Assembly (NCBI RefSeq): GCF_000022085.1
Contig: NC_011894.1
Span: 5,850,001-5,914,000 of the forward strand
DNA length: 64,000 nucleotides
Origin: Methylobacterium nodulans ORS 2060
GTDB taxonomy: Bacteria; Pseudomonadota; Alphaproteobacteria; Rhizobiales; Beijerinckiaceae
Reading direction: 5' to 3'
Below the pieces are notes generated by a model that saw only the letters and a program-made list of their open reading frames with translations, did no database searches and was not told the origin of the DNA. Position 1 is the first letter of the stretch, and every line of letters begins with the position of its first letter. Position numbers and translations under genes: made by a program. This document shows positions 11,301 to 18,800 of the stretch, piece after piece.

Positions 11301-12191
11301 GGTCCGCGCGACCGGATCGTAGTTCGACGGTACGCGGACGATCAGGCCGTCGACCAGATAGGTCCGGGCCGGCACCGAGGAGCCGAAGTTGCTCGCGTCG
11401 GCGGTCAGGCCGACCAGGGCCGAATGCGGATAGCTGAACTTGGCATCCTGGATTGCCGTGAGCGAGTAGAAGATCAGGTCGCTCTGGCTGGTCCACTTGT
11501 CCTGGCTGGTGTTGAAGCCGTCCGTGTCGTCGGTCAGGCGCGTGACCCGCACCTGCCAGGGCGGGCTCGACCCGGCCGGATTGCGCGGCAGGGCGACCTC
11601 GTAGGACACGAAGTAGGGCGAGGTGTTCTTGCCGGTGATGGTGAGGTCACCGAGCTGGTTCACCCACGGCCCGCCCGAGTAGCGCGCCTCGATCCGGAAG
11701 CTGACGCTGTTCTGGCGGACCGAGCCGTCGTTCTTGGCCAGGAACAGCGCCGGCAGCTCGATGATGACGCGGGCCCGGTCGGCCTCGCCGTCGCTGATCG
11801 AGGCGGTGTGCGGGACCGCCTGCTTGACCGTGACCCCGACGTCCTGCGGCGTCTCCACGTCGGGATAGCCGGGCATGTAGGACTGGTCGGGCGTGCCGGT
11901 GCGGAAGTCGGCGCTCAGGCCCTTGAAGTTGAAGGTGCCGTCCGCGTTCTGGACCGGGACGTCGTTGAAGTAGACGCCCTTCAGGCCGCCGACGACGCCC
12001 GTGATCTCGCCCTCGCCGAGCAGGTCCACCAGGCGGACCGTGGCATTCGAGAACAGGGTGTCGGGCGCGTTCGAGCCCGAGCCGCCGGTCTTGCCGCGGC
12101 CGGAAGAGGACTTCCTCCCCCGAATCGGAGCGGCGTCCTGGCGCGCGTCGTCGTCCGCAGCGGCGGACGGATCGAGTTTGAAGCTGTCCAT
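2331..12191 (-). CDS. J: Giant host-specificity / tail-tip protein J, 3286 aa, repeat-expanded
   Basis: This is a lambda gpJ-type central tail fibre. Residues 1 to about 650 carry the conserved tail-tip region (starting with TLFSNATVRLVDLLGEGEI). Residues about 655-1165 form several fibronectin type III-like domains. From about 1180 there are roughly ten-residue repeats of the type AQI-A-SI-A-A or TITA-x-QIAG, hundreds of residues in all. The repeats are interrupted by globular beta-rich modules at about 1560-1750, 1835-1990, 2075-2275, 2385-2575 and 2715-2920. Four of these share a Y-E-[FV]-S-[AG]-Y...HRC motif. The C-terminus ends in a short segment with DLNNKRIIIWG. Lambda gpJ is about 1130 residues, so this protein is nearly three times longer. 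It follows gene I in the lambda order and should form the receptor-binding tail tip. Confidence 0.93.
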   Translation of the reverse strand: MDSFKLDPSAAADDDARQDAAPIRGRKSSSGRGKTGGSGSNAPDTLFSNATVRLVDLLGEGEITGVVGGLKGVYFNDVPVQNADGTFNFKGLSADFRTGTPDQSYMPGYPDVETPQDVGVTVKQAVPHTASISDGEADRARVIIELPALFLAKNDGSVRQNSVSFRIEARYSGGPWVNQLGDLTITGKNTSPYFVSYEVALPRNPAGSSPPWQVRVTRLTDDTDGFNTSQDKWTSQSDLIFYSLTAIQDAKFSYPHSALVGLTADASNFGSSVPARTYLVDGLIVRVPSNYDPVARTYSGIWDGTFKEEWSDNPAWVFFDVLWNDRYGLGEFISVESIDQWTLYEIGRYCDVLVSDGRGGQEPRFRFNAQISTQQDAFDLLQQISAIWRGMAYWSSGAVTATQDRPDDVRQLVTPANVIEGLITYSSSGRKARHTVALVSWNDPDNLFKPQIEVVEHGEGIARYGYNPTKIDLLGCSSRGQAHREGLWRLLVENYATQTATYRAGLDHAVRRPGDIIAIADPQISNIDAGGRLKAGSTTTTLKLDRPVTLKSGVPYEISVTLPDGTVAERQITTLAGVDLTQIDVSPALPAVPDAAAVWQIAGEVVPQLFRIVGIKEVEPHIYEIQALQHEPSIYAAVDDGAAFEPLNISEFPNIVLPPDNLTVRESTYFENNLPRQSLLLSWTAGQPFNSVAYYVTAVKPNGSLVTLAKRTSTSVEFLDAATGEWTFIVQAEGLNGRLSDAAQITYTVQGWEGLAGPTVTGLQVKGGGNVFTGRSCTLEWGLTWPPDVRPYEVGYAFRVFDADTTALLHTEIITAAQATYDYEENLNEGGPRRRFRVSVAARDAIGRESQPAVLVVSNPPPGVVVPTATWTTESIAVQYTPPSDPDLRGALIWVSRTSGFNPLTTAPVYDGPNTLQFFTADPDTWYYVRVALYDDFGKNPAELNISGEVAVRTNDLIIDVQAPDIPTGLTLATALEVSATGVATAAITATWNPVGSSNLGIYEFELTEGDGIANPSWIRDRADKGQPKFTWRNLKPGVLYTARVRSVNDSGVAASGWSAMVSITAAKNTAKPGTITNFTVDAAYRTASLSWINPSDPDLAAIEVWVGTRDDGADATLFATVPAPLNFFSDTTLEIVQTRNYWVRPVNSSGTAGDFTGPKTATTAALPAAALQNGVIDQTKLAASIVAPAAVSSLPDPATWTGSKLAYNAADGKLYRLINGQWTAAVQAGDITGALTSAQIQSIEAAKVAGQLTASQIASINAAQVVGQLVAAQIESITAAQISGQLTSDQIVSLAATKVAGQLTADQIASINAVAIQGQLTAAQLADNTITQAKLATGLSAVGIVSSLPDPAGYTGPSVVLNGADGKVYRLVSGAWTAGIAAGDITGQLGEAQIAAGAITDAKIAALAASKITGTLTDAQIAQVSAAKLVGQVVASQIASIGAGQISGQITDAQIAQLSAAKIAGTLSDGQLAGISAAKLIGQVVAAQVASVNASVLQGQVTDAQIAGISTAKLAGQITQTQITDGAISTPKLATGAVNADKIEACSILASKLAVASLNLAANGGLQQGTSGWWGAAGGTGITPLVEGIRTDWAPQGMRVFSVRYDDAHKPTSGISEIIYANPDATGAQQRIPVTPNARYEFSAYISAHRCTAYVSIIWWDATGTYITEHGGNTIVATQLGSGSSLADWNRLARSWVIATAPANAASADIRVRWYNFGSNPYCMAGGLFFAQAVEGQTEPSPYSDAGVTMIEGGNVRTSSIYGDRLVARTITAGQIAVGAITATEIAGSTITGDRIAGSTITGANISAGTLTARELAAGSVTASKLVLTDPSNMLKNGDFTNPIDGSANSEGWSLGGGDTLIDTSVATDPGGMHRLRSNARDCAYSDPIAVRPGDVINLSARVFNANGERASLMAVLTDAAGGNGQWPTAAYTDLKNQWVDLSGQITIPEGIQRMQVLLLCDKPYPYGSYCWWGKVQARKAANAQMIVDGAITAAKIAAKSITAGQIATGTITATEIAGGTITGDRIAGSTITGTNIAGGTITGSLIAGGTIQAGNLAAGSVTASKLAVASLNLAINGDMGNLNVAGNPAAWSSDSSGIAGASMLQNGVDYIYCPAGMRAMKIGANAVPTNQGSFGQVWLNRVETDGTLYPFSCRAGTTYEVSAYLSTHRCTGYVGLVWYDNNQSYIGETWGSQIVNWGGSIYNSQADWEQFGRSKLIVIAPAGAVYCRPYVRYGITWYPSDPAPPYCFISGVMLAVAVAGQTEVSPFSPAGLTTINGASIRTNSIAADKIIAGSITAGQIAGGTITGDKIAGRTISAGNLVSGTITANEIAGRTITADRIAGGAITAYEIASRTITASQIATGTLTANELAAGSITTSKLAVSSANFAFNADMAQGLAGWTAGGQTWGGTPGIFVETGWVPSGFKGFAGHGTSWNGAGGQWFDTWHQRIDTSTTPQAFPCYPNTPYEFSAYVTCHRCDAQMHVLWLDSAGTGIRYDGSNVIGQFAKAGGALTDYPRMTILATAPSNAYGFKVLYRGQNITAADPLIFLVGAMYAAARAGQTECSPYVDPGVTTITGTTITTGSIYGDRLVARTITAGQIAVGAITATEIAGNTITANQIAGSTIIGWNIQARTLGAGHIAAGAITAYEIAANTITANQIAGQTIIGWNIAGNTISADKLVANSITAGQIAAGAIGVDQLAAGAITADKIGVGLNSTNLLYNSDFKSGVAGQNIAAGQTVPGVSGWWSNTNPSSLYIGLNGSGPGWQPNGMGSLQVSCSGTPAAGYVLDTYASTPKQDGTWSQRFPVVAGKRYEVSGYVSAHRCKANLVIVWMDANDAYCGEAWTTTVENAMSSGNLSAWARMGCFATAPSNAATAAIYLRTTFNGGDGPYTFWSGLYFGQAKPNQTQYSDWAPGSSTVIWGDTIATGTIHANKITAGTITADRIAANAITGGQIAANTLTGWHVAANSIYADKIAIGGGQALTSWMGSDTTKINGGAIEANSISVNSLKVGLRGVRTVSLDFSVDKNTRVLSWTAGYVLWIDDTGANRADQVAAGSFNTGGGYTYVWWNKNTPGTLYAARDNWPDIFSDKNAVLLASYDGYAGINTFGGGTIIDGSRINTGTITANQIAADAIQASHIAAGQITAEKIGAGQVTADKISGGTVQAGTIYLADSRLRLECYGGVPRMVCTDGGNLRLLIGNTTGFSPYGGDWGLVVWDNANNVILAPSGLNGGGLWASSVSANKLAVTQLSAITANVGTMTAGLLQSADGQMQVDLNNKRIIIWG

Positions 12192-12198
12192 GGCGTCC

Positions 12199-12762
12199 TT
12201 ACGCGGTCGGCAGGCCGGTGCTGTTGGCCGTGGTCACGCCAGCAGAGATCGTGATCGGGTTCACCATGGCGCGCCCGTAGACGAGCGGCACCGGGATGCC
12301 CTGTTCCGAGACGTTGTCAGCACCCTGGAACATGTAGGACTTCTTCTGCTTCTCGGTCTTCTTCTTGGGGCTGAGGAGGGAGGACACGCCCTGGAGGGCA
12401 ACCATGGCGCCCATGCTGATCAGCCACGCCGGGCCGCCCATCCACCAGGTGGCGACGGCGATCAGCGTGCCGACGATGATCTTGCCGACCGACAGGCCGG
12501 ACTTGCGGGCGCGGATCACCGGCACGATGTGCAGGTCGCCCTCCGGCAGCCCGAAGCTGATCAGATCCTTGTCCAGCTGCCAGCCGGTGCGCCGGCTCCG
12601 GCCGACGGTGACCCGGAACCGGCCGTCCTCGATCGCCTGCCGGAATCCCGGGAGCTGCGCACCGAGGGCGCGGCAGGCCTCCGCCAGCGAGCGCACGTCG
12701 AGGCGGAACGAGGAGCCGAACTTCTGGGCCAGCGAGCCGTAGAGGCGGACGGTCCGCATCAT
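12199..12762 (-). CDS. I: Tail assembly protein I
   Basis: The 187-residue protein matches the lambda gpI family. It has an N-terminal ubiquitin-like part (MMRTVRLYGSLAQKFG) followed by a charged middle. A hydrophobic stretch with WWMGGPAWLISMGAMVALQG is next, and the tail ends in SKKxxM-FQG and Gly/Pro residues. The start at 12762 overlaps the stop of gene K (ATGA). The longer frame extending to 13491 is a shadow of gene K. In lambda, gpI acts in tail-tip assembly and is not found in the mature particle. It lies between K and J as expected. Confidence 0.85.
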   Translation of the reverse strand: MMRTVRLYGSLAQKFGSSFRLDVRSLAEACRALGAQLPGFRQAIEDGRFRVTVGRSRRTGWQLDKDLISFGLPEGDLHIVPVIRARKSGLSVGKIIVGTLIAVATWWMGGPAWLISMGAMVALQGVSSLLSPKKKTEKQKKSYMFQGADNVSEQGIPVPLVYGRAMVNPITISAGVTTANSTGLPTA

Positions 12763-13577
12763 GCCGGAGGCCTCCAGTCGTCGGGCAGATCCGTGTGGCG
12801 CACCAGGAAATCGAGCTTGCTCCGCCAGACCGCGGCGGGGTCCCGGCCGGACAGCTGGTGCGCGAGGTGGTGCAGGATGAGGCCGCCGCCGATGTAGATC
12901 CCGCCGTGATTGAGGACAGGGCTCCGGACCCGGCACAGGAAGCAGTCGCCCGGCAGCGGACCCTCGGGGCCGCGCTCGACGCGCCGGAAGCCCGCCCGCT
13001 CGAAGCCGTCGCGGTAGAGATCGAGTTGGGGCTGCCCTTCCCGGGGCTGCCACCAGTCCGGGTCGCGCACGAAGTCGGGGATGAGGATCCCGGCGACCTC
13101 CCGGTGCCAGTCGCGCCCCAGGCTGTAGCAATCGTTGACCCCGTGGCGAAACTGGCGGCCGAGCAGCGGCGGGCGCGGCACCTGATCGCCGAACCAGAAC
13201 GGGTCGGCGCAGCCGGTCGAGAGGCACAGCGAGATGCCCCACGGCACCGCCGTCGCTATCTGCGCCTCCATATCCGCTCCCGACGGGCAGTCCGGGGGCG
13301 GGGTGACCTTGCCGGTGGCCGGATCCTCGACGGAGCAATGCGAGTGCAGGACGGCGAGATAGCGGTGCCCGCTCACCGCCTCCACCTCGGCCGGGTCGGT
13401 CTCGAACTCCGTCAGCGGCTCGCCGGCGATGTTGCGCAGCGGGGCGTAGGAGCCGTCCTCCAGGATCAGGCCGCCGGCCTCGCGCGGCCATTCCGCGTGC
13501 GCGTGGCGCTTGTGCGCGTCCACCGCGGCGCTCCAGCGGGTGGTGAGACCGTCGTCAAACGCGAACGCGAGCGACAC
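12759..13577 (-). CDS. K: Tail tip assembly protein K: JAMM metallopeptidase plus NlpC/P60 domain
   Basis: The 272-residue protein has two domains. The N-terminal JAB/MPN domain shows a Glu in PREAGG (about residue 34), then HSH (about 78-80) and a downstream PSGADME with Ser and Asp. This is the complete zinc-binding JAMM set. The C-terminal NlpC/P60 domain has the catalytic Cys in VNDCYSLGRDW and a His in LNHGGIYIGG. In lambda-like phages this protein works with L and I at the tail tip and may cut peptidoglycan on infection. The start overlaps the end of gene L by about 20 bases. Confidence 0.92.
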   Translation of the reverse strand: MSLAFAFDDGLTTRWSAAVDAHKRHAHAEWPREAGGLILEDGSYAPLRNIAGEPLTEFETDPAEVEAVSGHRYLAVLHSHCSVEDPATGKVTPPPDCPSGADMEAQIATAVPWGISLCLSTGCADPFWFGDQVPRPPLLGRQFRHGVNDCYSLGRDWHREVAGILIPDFVRDPDWWQPREGQPQLDLYRDGFERAGFRRVERGPEGPLPGDCFLCRVRSPVLNHGGIYIGGGLILHHLAHQLSGRDPAAVWRSKLDFLVRHTDLPDDWRPPA

Positions 13578-14286
13578 CGGGAAAGCCTCCGAAGGGCAGT
13601 GGCGCGTCGGCGCCGAAGCGGACCTTGCAGCAGGTGGTGACGTGCCGGCTGGGCTCGTCCTTGTCGGGCGTGGTGGGATTGCCGAACCGGTCGTAGGCCT
13701 GGGCGCCCGTGTAGGGGCACTGCACGTGGGAATAGTCCCAGTCCCCCTTTTCAGCGTCCCAGCGCCGGTACCGCCACAGGCAGATGTCGCGGACGATCAG
13801 CCGGGCGGGCAGCTCGCGGCCCTCCTGATCCATGTCGGCCGCGAGGGTCCAGACGATCTGGTGCTTCGAGTGCTCGACCTTCTGCTCGAAGCGGTAGATG
13901 TCCTGCGCGTAGGCCGCCTCGGGATCGGGTGTCTCACCGCCGTCCAGGAACTGCGCGTAGGTGCGCGTCCGGATGAGCCGGGCGCCGATCAGGTCCTGGT
14001 AGAGCAGGGTCGCCGAGCTCATCAGCCGGGTGGCGTTCGAGACGCTGATCTTGGGCTGGGGCATCTGCCCATGGCCGGTCATCTCGAAGCCTTCGGCCTT
14101 CACGTCGAGCGGGGTGTAGGTCACGCCCCGGAACGTCAGCGGGCCGCGCGCCCGGTCCGCCTCGGAGGTGAACGCGAATTGCTGGTTCACGCGGATCGGC
14201 GACAGGTCGATGATGAACAGCGCGACGAGATCGCCCGGCGTGAGGCTCTGGCCCGCGCGGATGAGAGCGGTATTCGGAGAGGTCAC
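13555..14286 (-). CDS. L: Minor tail protein L
   Basis: I used the GTG at 14284-14286 ((M)TSPNTALIRAGQSL), because it overlaps the stop of gene M in a GTGA junction. The 243-residue product has the gpL-type C-terminal region with cysteines in RDICLW, VQCPY and TTCCKVRFG, plus a YDRFGNPT segment between them. In lambda gpL, four cysteines of this region bind an iron-sulphur cluster, and the same layout is seen here. It is a component of the tail tip. The genes M, L, K, I and J follow without gaps. Confidence 0.9.
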   Translation of the reverse strand: MTSPNTALIRAGQSLTPGDLVALFIIDLSPIRVNQQFAFTSEADRARGPLTFRGVTYTPLDVKAEGFEMTGHGQMPQPKISVSNATRLMSSATLLYQDLIGARLIRTRTYAQFLDGGETPDPEAAYAQDIYRFEQKVEHSKHQIVWTLAADMDQEGRELPARLIVRDICLWRYRRWDAEKGDWDYSHVQCPYTGAQAYDRFGNPTTPDKDEPSRHVTTCCKVRFGADAPLPFGGFPGVARVRV

Positions 14287-14648
14287 GGGTCGAAGTTCTC
14301 CTTGAACGTCGCCGTCAGCGTGCTGTGCAGCGGATTCGCGTAGTCCGTGGTCCAAGTGTCGCAGATGAACTGCCGCGGGGCGTCCTCGTAGGGGACGAGG
14401 AACATAAAGGGCAGGTAACCCTTCCGACTGATCAGGAAGTCTTCAAGCTGCCTGATCTTGTCGGACCGGAGCGGGGCCGATCGATAATTGAAGTCCCGCG
14501 TCAGCGGATTGATGCCGTCGCCGGTCCGCTGCGAGTATCGGTCCCCGAAGGTCGCCGTGAGCACTGCGACCTTCGCCGGCTTGGACGAGCCGGTGGTGAC
14601 CGGCCCGTAGGGTTGGATCCCGAGCGTCGGGAACGAGGGGTAGGCCAA
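14283..14648 (-). CDS. M: Minor tail protein M
   Basis: The 121-residue protein is a good match to the phage minor tail protein M family. It is compact and beta-rich, with the typical TATFGDRYSQRTGDG and a C-terminal TLTATFKENFDP, where FxE-xFxP-like endings are usual for the family. It connects the tube to the tip complex. The stop overlaps the GTG start of gene L. The gene begins four bases after the stop of the 129-residue gene upstream, in one transcription unit. Confidence 0.88.
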   Translation of the reverse strand: MAYPSFPTLGIQPYGPVTTGSSKPAKVAVLTATFGDRYSQRTGDGINPLTRDFNYRSAPLRSDKIRQLEDFLISRKGYLPFMFLVPYEDAPRQFICDTWTTDYANPLHSTLTATFKENFDP

Positions 14649-14651
14649 GGC

Positions 14652-15041
14652 CTACGCCGTCCCGAGCGGCATGGGGGTGGGCGACTGCATCGGGACCGTC
14701 ACCATTAGCACGGTGTAGGGCTCCAGCGGGTAGAGCGCCTCGCGGCCGTACTCCTTCTCCAGCGCATCAAACAGCGCCGCATCCGGGGCGAAATAGCCCG
14801 GCATCGCCGCGGCCGCGGGGGCGGCGAACACGTTCTGCCCGATGAAGCGCTGGCACAGGTTGAAGAGGCGGCCGACCTCGGTGGAGACGACTACGCCCTG
14901 GACGGAGGTGCCGTCCTTGCCCTGGATCGTGACCGGGCCGCGCATCGCGAAGGCATCGAAGCCGCGGCGGAAGACCGCCACCGGCGTGCCGCGCTGGACC
15001 GCGGTCGCGTTGAGGTCGAGCTGTAGGATCTGATCTGCCAT
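14652..15041 (-). CDS. Hypothetical tail-region protein, 129 aa
   Basis: This protein lies between gene H and gene M, where lambda has no gene. The sequence MADQILQLDLNATAVQRG and a central VTIQGKDGTSVQGVVVS suggest a beta-strand-rich fold. It has one Cys and no membrane segment. I do not recognise it. Such extra genes at this place are usual in alphaproteobacterial lambda-like prophages, so a tail accessory function is likely but not shown by sequence. Confidence 0.7.
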   Translation of the reverse strand: MADQILQLDLNATAVQRGTPVAVFRRGFDAFAMRGPVTIQGKDGTSVQGVVVSTEVGRLFNLCQRFIGQNVFAAPAAAAMPGYFAPDAALFDALEKEYGREALYPLEPYTVLMVTVPMQSPTPMPLGTA

Positions 15042-15067
15042 CGATCTGCTCCTTGCTAGTCAGACGG

Positions 15068-15415
15068 TCAGTGCTGCCCCAGCGGGGTCATGAAGCGGCG
15101 GGCGCTGTCGCTCAGCTGCTCGACGCGCTCGGGCGAAAGGGTGACGCTGCGCAGGGCGCCCTTCTCGACCTGGACCGGGCTGTTGGTGAGCTGGATCCAG
15201 AACATCAGGGCGATCTCGATCACGTCGCCCGTGGTGATGCCGGCGCCCGGCTTGAAGACGCAGGGCGGGTTGTTCTCGACCGTGGGCATCGGCACGTCGT
15301 CGGAGGCCTGCGCGGTGGCCTGGGGGGCCTGCGCGGGCGCGGGCGGCGGGACGTCCGAGGCGTTCGCACGGTCGATCGGGGGCTTCTGGGCCGGGTTGGT
15401 CACGGGATGCTTCAC
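15068..15415 (-). CDS. Hypothetical tail-region protein, 115 aa, GTG start
   Basis: The start is the GTG at 15413-15415. The first 45 residues are Pro/Ala-rich and probably unstructured. The second half (ITTGDVIEIALMFWIQ and then SVTLSPERVEQLSD) is amphipathic and helical. No family is recognised. Together with the neighbours on both sides it forms a three-gene insertion between the tape measure gene and gene M. It could be a structural or chaperone component; this is inference. Confidence 0.6.
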   Translation of the reverse strand: MKHPVTNPAQKPPIDRANASDVPPPAPAQAPQATAQASDDVPMPTVENNPPCVFKPGAGITTGDVIEIALMFWIQLTNSPVQVEKGALRSVTLSPERVEQLSDSARRFMTPLGQH

Positions 15416-15470
15416 GGGATGCTCCGGGGTACTGGCGGCCCGTTCCCGGGGCCGCGACGGGACGGGGCCG

Positions 15471-15782
15471 TCAGGCGCCGAAGCTGAGGGCGCCGATCAG
15501 GCGGTCCTGATCGGTGCAGAAGGGGTCGATAGGCGTCTCGACGCGCAGGCGGCTCGCCGGGATTTTTTCGATGAGGATCGAGCGGGCGGTGATATTGCCG
15601 CCCTCAATCCTGGCGGCCGACACCGCGCCGAGCTGGGCATGCGTGACTCTGCCGGAGATCCTGGCGGCCGAAACGTTCGCGATCTGGCTACCGGCGAGCG
15701 AGGCCTCCTTTACGGCAGCCAGGGCGGCGGGGGCGGCCACGGGTGCGAGCCCGAGCATCGCCAGCAGCGAGCGGCGGTTCAT
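15471..15782 (-). CDS. Small exported protein (Tat-like signal) carrying the J-type tail-fibre repeat, 103 aa
   Basis: The protein starts MNRRSLLAMLGLAPVAAPA, with a twin arginine, a hydrophobic core and an ALAA cleavage-type site at about residue 22. The following 50 residues (GSQIANVSAARISG, then VTHAQLGAVSAARIEG) are the same repeat type as in protein J. The last part is PIDPFCTDQDRLIGALSFGA. The start at 15782 was chosen because the upstream frame extension overlaps the tape measure gene and lacks coding character. I know of no family. An exported protein with a tail-fibre repeat is odd; see findings. Confidence 0.6.
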   Translation of the reverse strand: MNRRSLLAMLGLAPVAAPAALAAVKEASLAGSQIANVSAARISGRVTHAQLGAVSAARIEGGNITARSILIEKIPASRLRVETPIDPFCTDQDRLIGALSFGA

Positions 15783-15811
15783 GGTGTGCTCCCGGGAGGA
15801 TGCTGGGATTA

Positions 15812-18800
15812 TCAGGAGGCGCGCCGTGCGCCCGCGGCGTGCAGGGTCCCGCCCGGCCGCATCTCGCGCTGGGCCATCGCCATCCACATGCGCTCATATT
15901 CAGCCCGCATGGCCTTGGCGTTGACTTCGGCCGCGCGCTGGTCGGCCGCGGGGTCACCGGTCGCCTGGCTCGTGATGTTGGCGATGAAGGTCGGGCCAGC
16001 CGCGGGCGCGTTGGCGTTGGCATTCGCCGCAGATGCAAACTGCGGCCGCGGGAACATCTCACGCCCGACGATGCCGCCTTCCGCATACCCCCGGCTGGTG
16101 CGCATCGCCTCGACAATGGACACGCCGCCCCAGCGGCGGATGTCGTCCTGGCTCCAGACGATCTCGCCCCGGTGGACGAGGCCGGCGGCTTCCAATCGGT
16201 CGCCCGGGCCGGTGTAGCCGCCGCCAGCGAAGCCGAAAAACTTGCTGGCCGCGGCGATCATGCTGCCGATGCCGTCACCACCGCCGATGGACTTGCCACC
16301 CGCATCGAAGATCGAGTTGATGAACATATCGATGCCTTTGTTCATCAGCTTGTCGACGATGCGATTGATGACGTTCTGGAGCGCCTCCGCCGCAGTGACG
16401 CCGCGGCGGAGGTCAGAGGCGAAGCCCGAGAAGGCATCCTTCGCGAGGTTTTTCGTCTCGCTGAGTCGATCATTGAGGCGCATCGCCTCTGCCTCAGCCG
16501 AATCCAGGCCGAGCCCCGTGCCGCGTAGACGCGAGGCGATGCGCTGCTCGCCATCGGTGCGACCGATCTGAGCGCGCTCGAAGAGGATGTCGCGTCCGAG
16601 CTTGCTGGTCTCCAGCGCGGCCGTCTGCTTCGCGTAAGCATCGGCGACGTCGAGGATCGCCTGCCGCTCGTTGCGAGCCGTGTCGCTCAGCTTCGCGCTG
16701 TCGGCCTGGAGCAGTTGCTGGGCGGTGTTGAACTGCCGGCCGATCTCGGTGCCGCGCTCGATCGCGTCGTTCAGGAGTTCCTGCACCTTCTGCCGGCGGG
16801 CTTCCGCCTCCGCGGTCTGCTCCTGCAGCGTGACCTGCGAGCGCAGCACATCGGCCGCGCGCTGGGTGGCGCGGATGTTCGGAGCGTTCTGGTTGATGGT
16901 GCGGTCGGCCCAATCGAGCAGCTGGCCCACCGACCGGCCGGGGATGACGGTCGGGTTGGCGGCGAGGGCCTTGCGGCCGAAGTAGGCCGCGGCAGGCTCG
17001 GTCGGATCGGCGTTCAACAGCCGGATGGCGCGGTCGGCGCCGGCGAACCACGCGAGATACTGGTTTCTGTTCGTGGTCGGGAGGTTGGCGCGCTCCAGGG
17101 CGCGCCGGTTCTCCTCGGCATAGACCCGGATCAGCGCGAGGCTGTCCTCGCGATCCGTGCGGCGAGCCAGGATCTGCTCCCGATCCATGCCCGCCGCGCG
17201 CTCGGGGAAGGTCTTGCGGAACAGCCGCTCCCAGGTCTCGTCGATGAACTGGCCAAGCCCGGTGGCGCTCGAGCGCGGGTTCTTGGCGAAGCGGTCGCCG
17301 CGGCTCTCCGCGTTGACCATCGCCGCGATGAAGTCCTGGCTGACCGCAGTCCGCTTAGCTACCTCTTCGGCCTCCTTCCTGATCCGGTCCGTCTCGACGC
17401 GGGCGGTCTCGATCAGGGTCTCGCGTTCATCGATGCTGCGCAGGCGCGCGTCGCGCTCGCGCTCCAGGCTCTGCAGCTCGCGGGCATCGAGATTGTCGTT
17501 CGCGGCGCGGGCGGAGAACTGCCGAAGCACGTCCTCGCGGGTCGGCAGCTGGTCTAGACCCCGCTCCCTGAGATCTCTCTGAAGCTGCTGGCCACGCTCG
17601 GCGAGGGCCCGGTCGACCGGGTTGAGCCCGACGTTCCGGTTCGCATCCTGCGCCGCCCGAAGAGCCGAAGCCGCGCTGGCGCTGCCGTAGCGCTCGAGGT
17701 CCTCCCGAGCCGACCGCGCGAGGTTCTGCAGCCGCTCCAAGGCCGCCTGAACCTGCCCGAGCTGCTGGGCGTCGAGCCCGAACCTGACCGGATCCGAGAT
17801 GGCCTTGCGCAAGAGCTCCACACGATTGCGCAACTGGTCCGTCTCGCGCGCGGCCGGATTGAGCTGGCCCACGAGGCTCATCACGTCGCGGTTGTTCTGC
17901 GCCGCCTGAGCTTGGGTCCGCTGCTGCTGCTGGCGGGCCCGCTCGGCCTGCAGGCGTGCGATCTGCTGGCGCAGCTCCCCAGCCTCGGCGTCCACCTTGT
18001 AGTCGAGCAAACCTCCGAAGGTGTACGCGCCGCCGCGAGCGCTCTCCACGCTCTTCAGCCGCGCCTCTAGCAGCTCGAGCTGCCGGTCGAGGGTCGCGCC
18101 GCCGAAGGCATCCGACACCTTCTGGCCCAGGGAGTCCCAGACGTTCGACGCGACGCGCCCGAAGGCGCTGGTGGCGTCGCCCAGCTGCGAGGTGAGATCC
18201 GCCGCGCGCGACAGGCTGGCGCTGTAGGCCTCGAACAGCACGCGCTGCGCGCCGAGGCGGTCACCCTGCTCTGCAAGGTTGCGGATCGTCTCCTCGGTGC
18301 GGGCGTTCAGGAAGCCGAGCTTCTCGTTGAGGGTCTGAGCCCCTTTGGCCGGATCGGCAAAGGCCTGCGCCAGCTCCTGCGTGGCGTCCGCAACCTCCTG
18401 GCCGGTGGTGGCCGCGAAGTCCTTCGCAGACCGCCCGAGGGCCACGAACATCTCGACCCCGATCCGCCCCGTGGCGGCGAGGGTCGCCGCGATGCTGCGC
18501 GCCTCGCGCACGGACCCCTCACCCGAGGCGGCGATGGCGACGGCCGCGGCGTTCACCTGCTGCGCACTCGCGCCCGCCGCCCGGCCGGTGCCGGCCAGCA
18601 GGCGGTCCACCTCGCGCATCCGGTTCTGGTAGGAGAGCAGAGCGGCGGCGCCCGCGATGATTGCCACGGAGGCGACACCCACGGCGCCTCCGAGCACGCC
18701 GATCCGCGCGGCCAGTCCAGCCGCCGCCTCACTGGCCTGCGTCAGGGCGCCCTTGACGCTCGCCCCACCCGGGCCCGCAAAGGTCTGAGCGATCTGCGGA

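Noticed and set aside
7179..12254. Plus-strand open frame of 1691 codons opposite gene J
   Set aside because: It is the mirror of a GC-rich repeat gene; composition is Arg/Gly/Asp-rich with no domain, and no ribosome-binding site or operon context exists.
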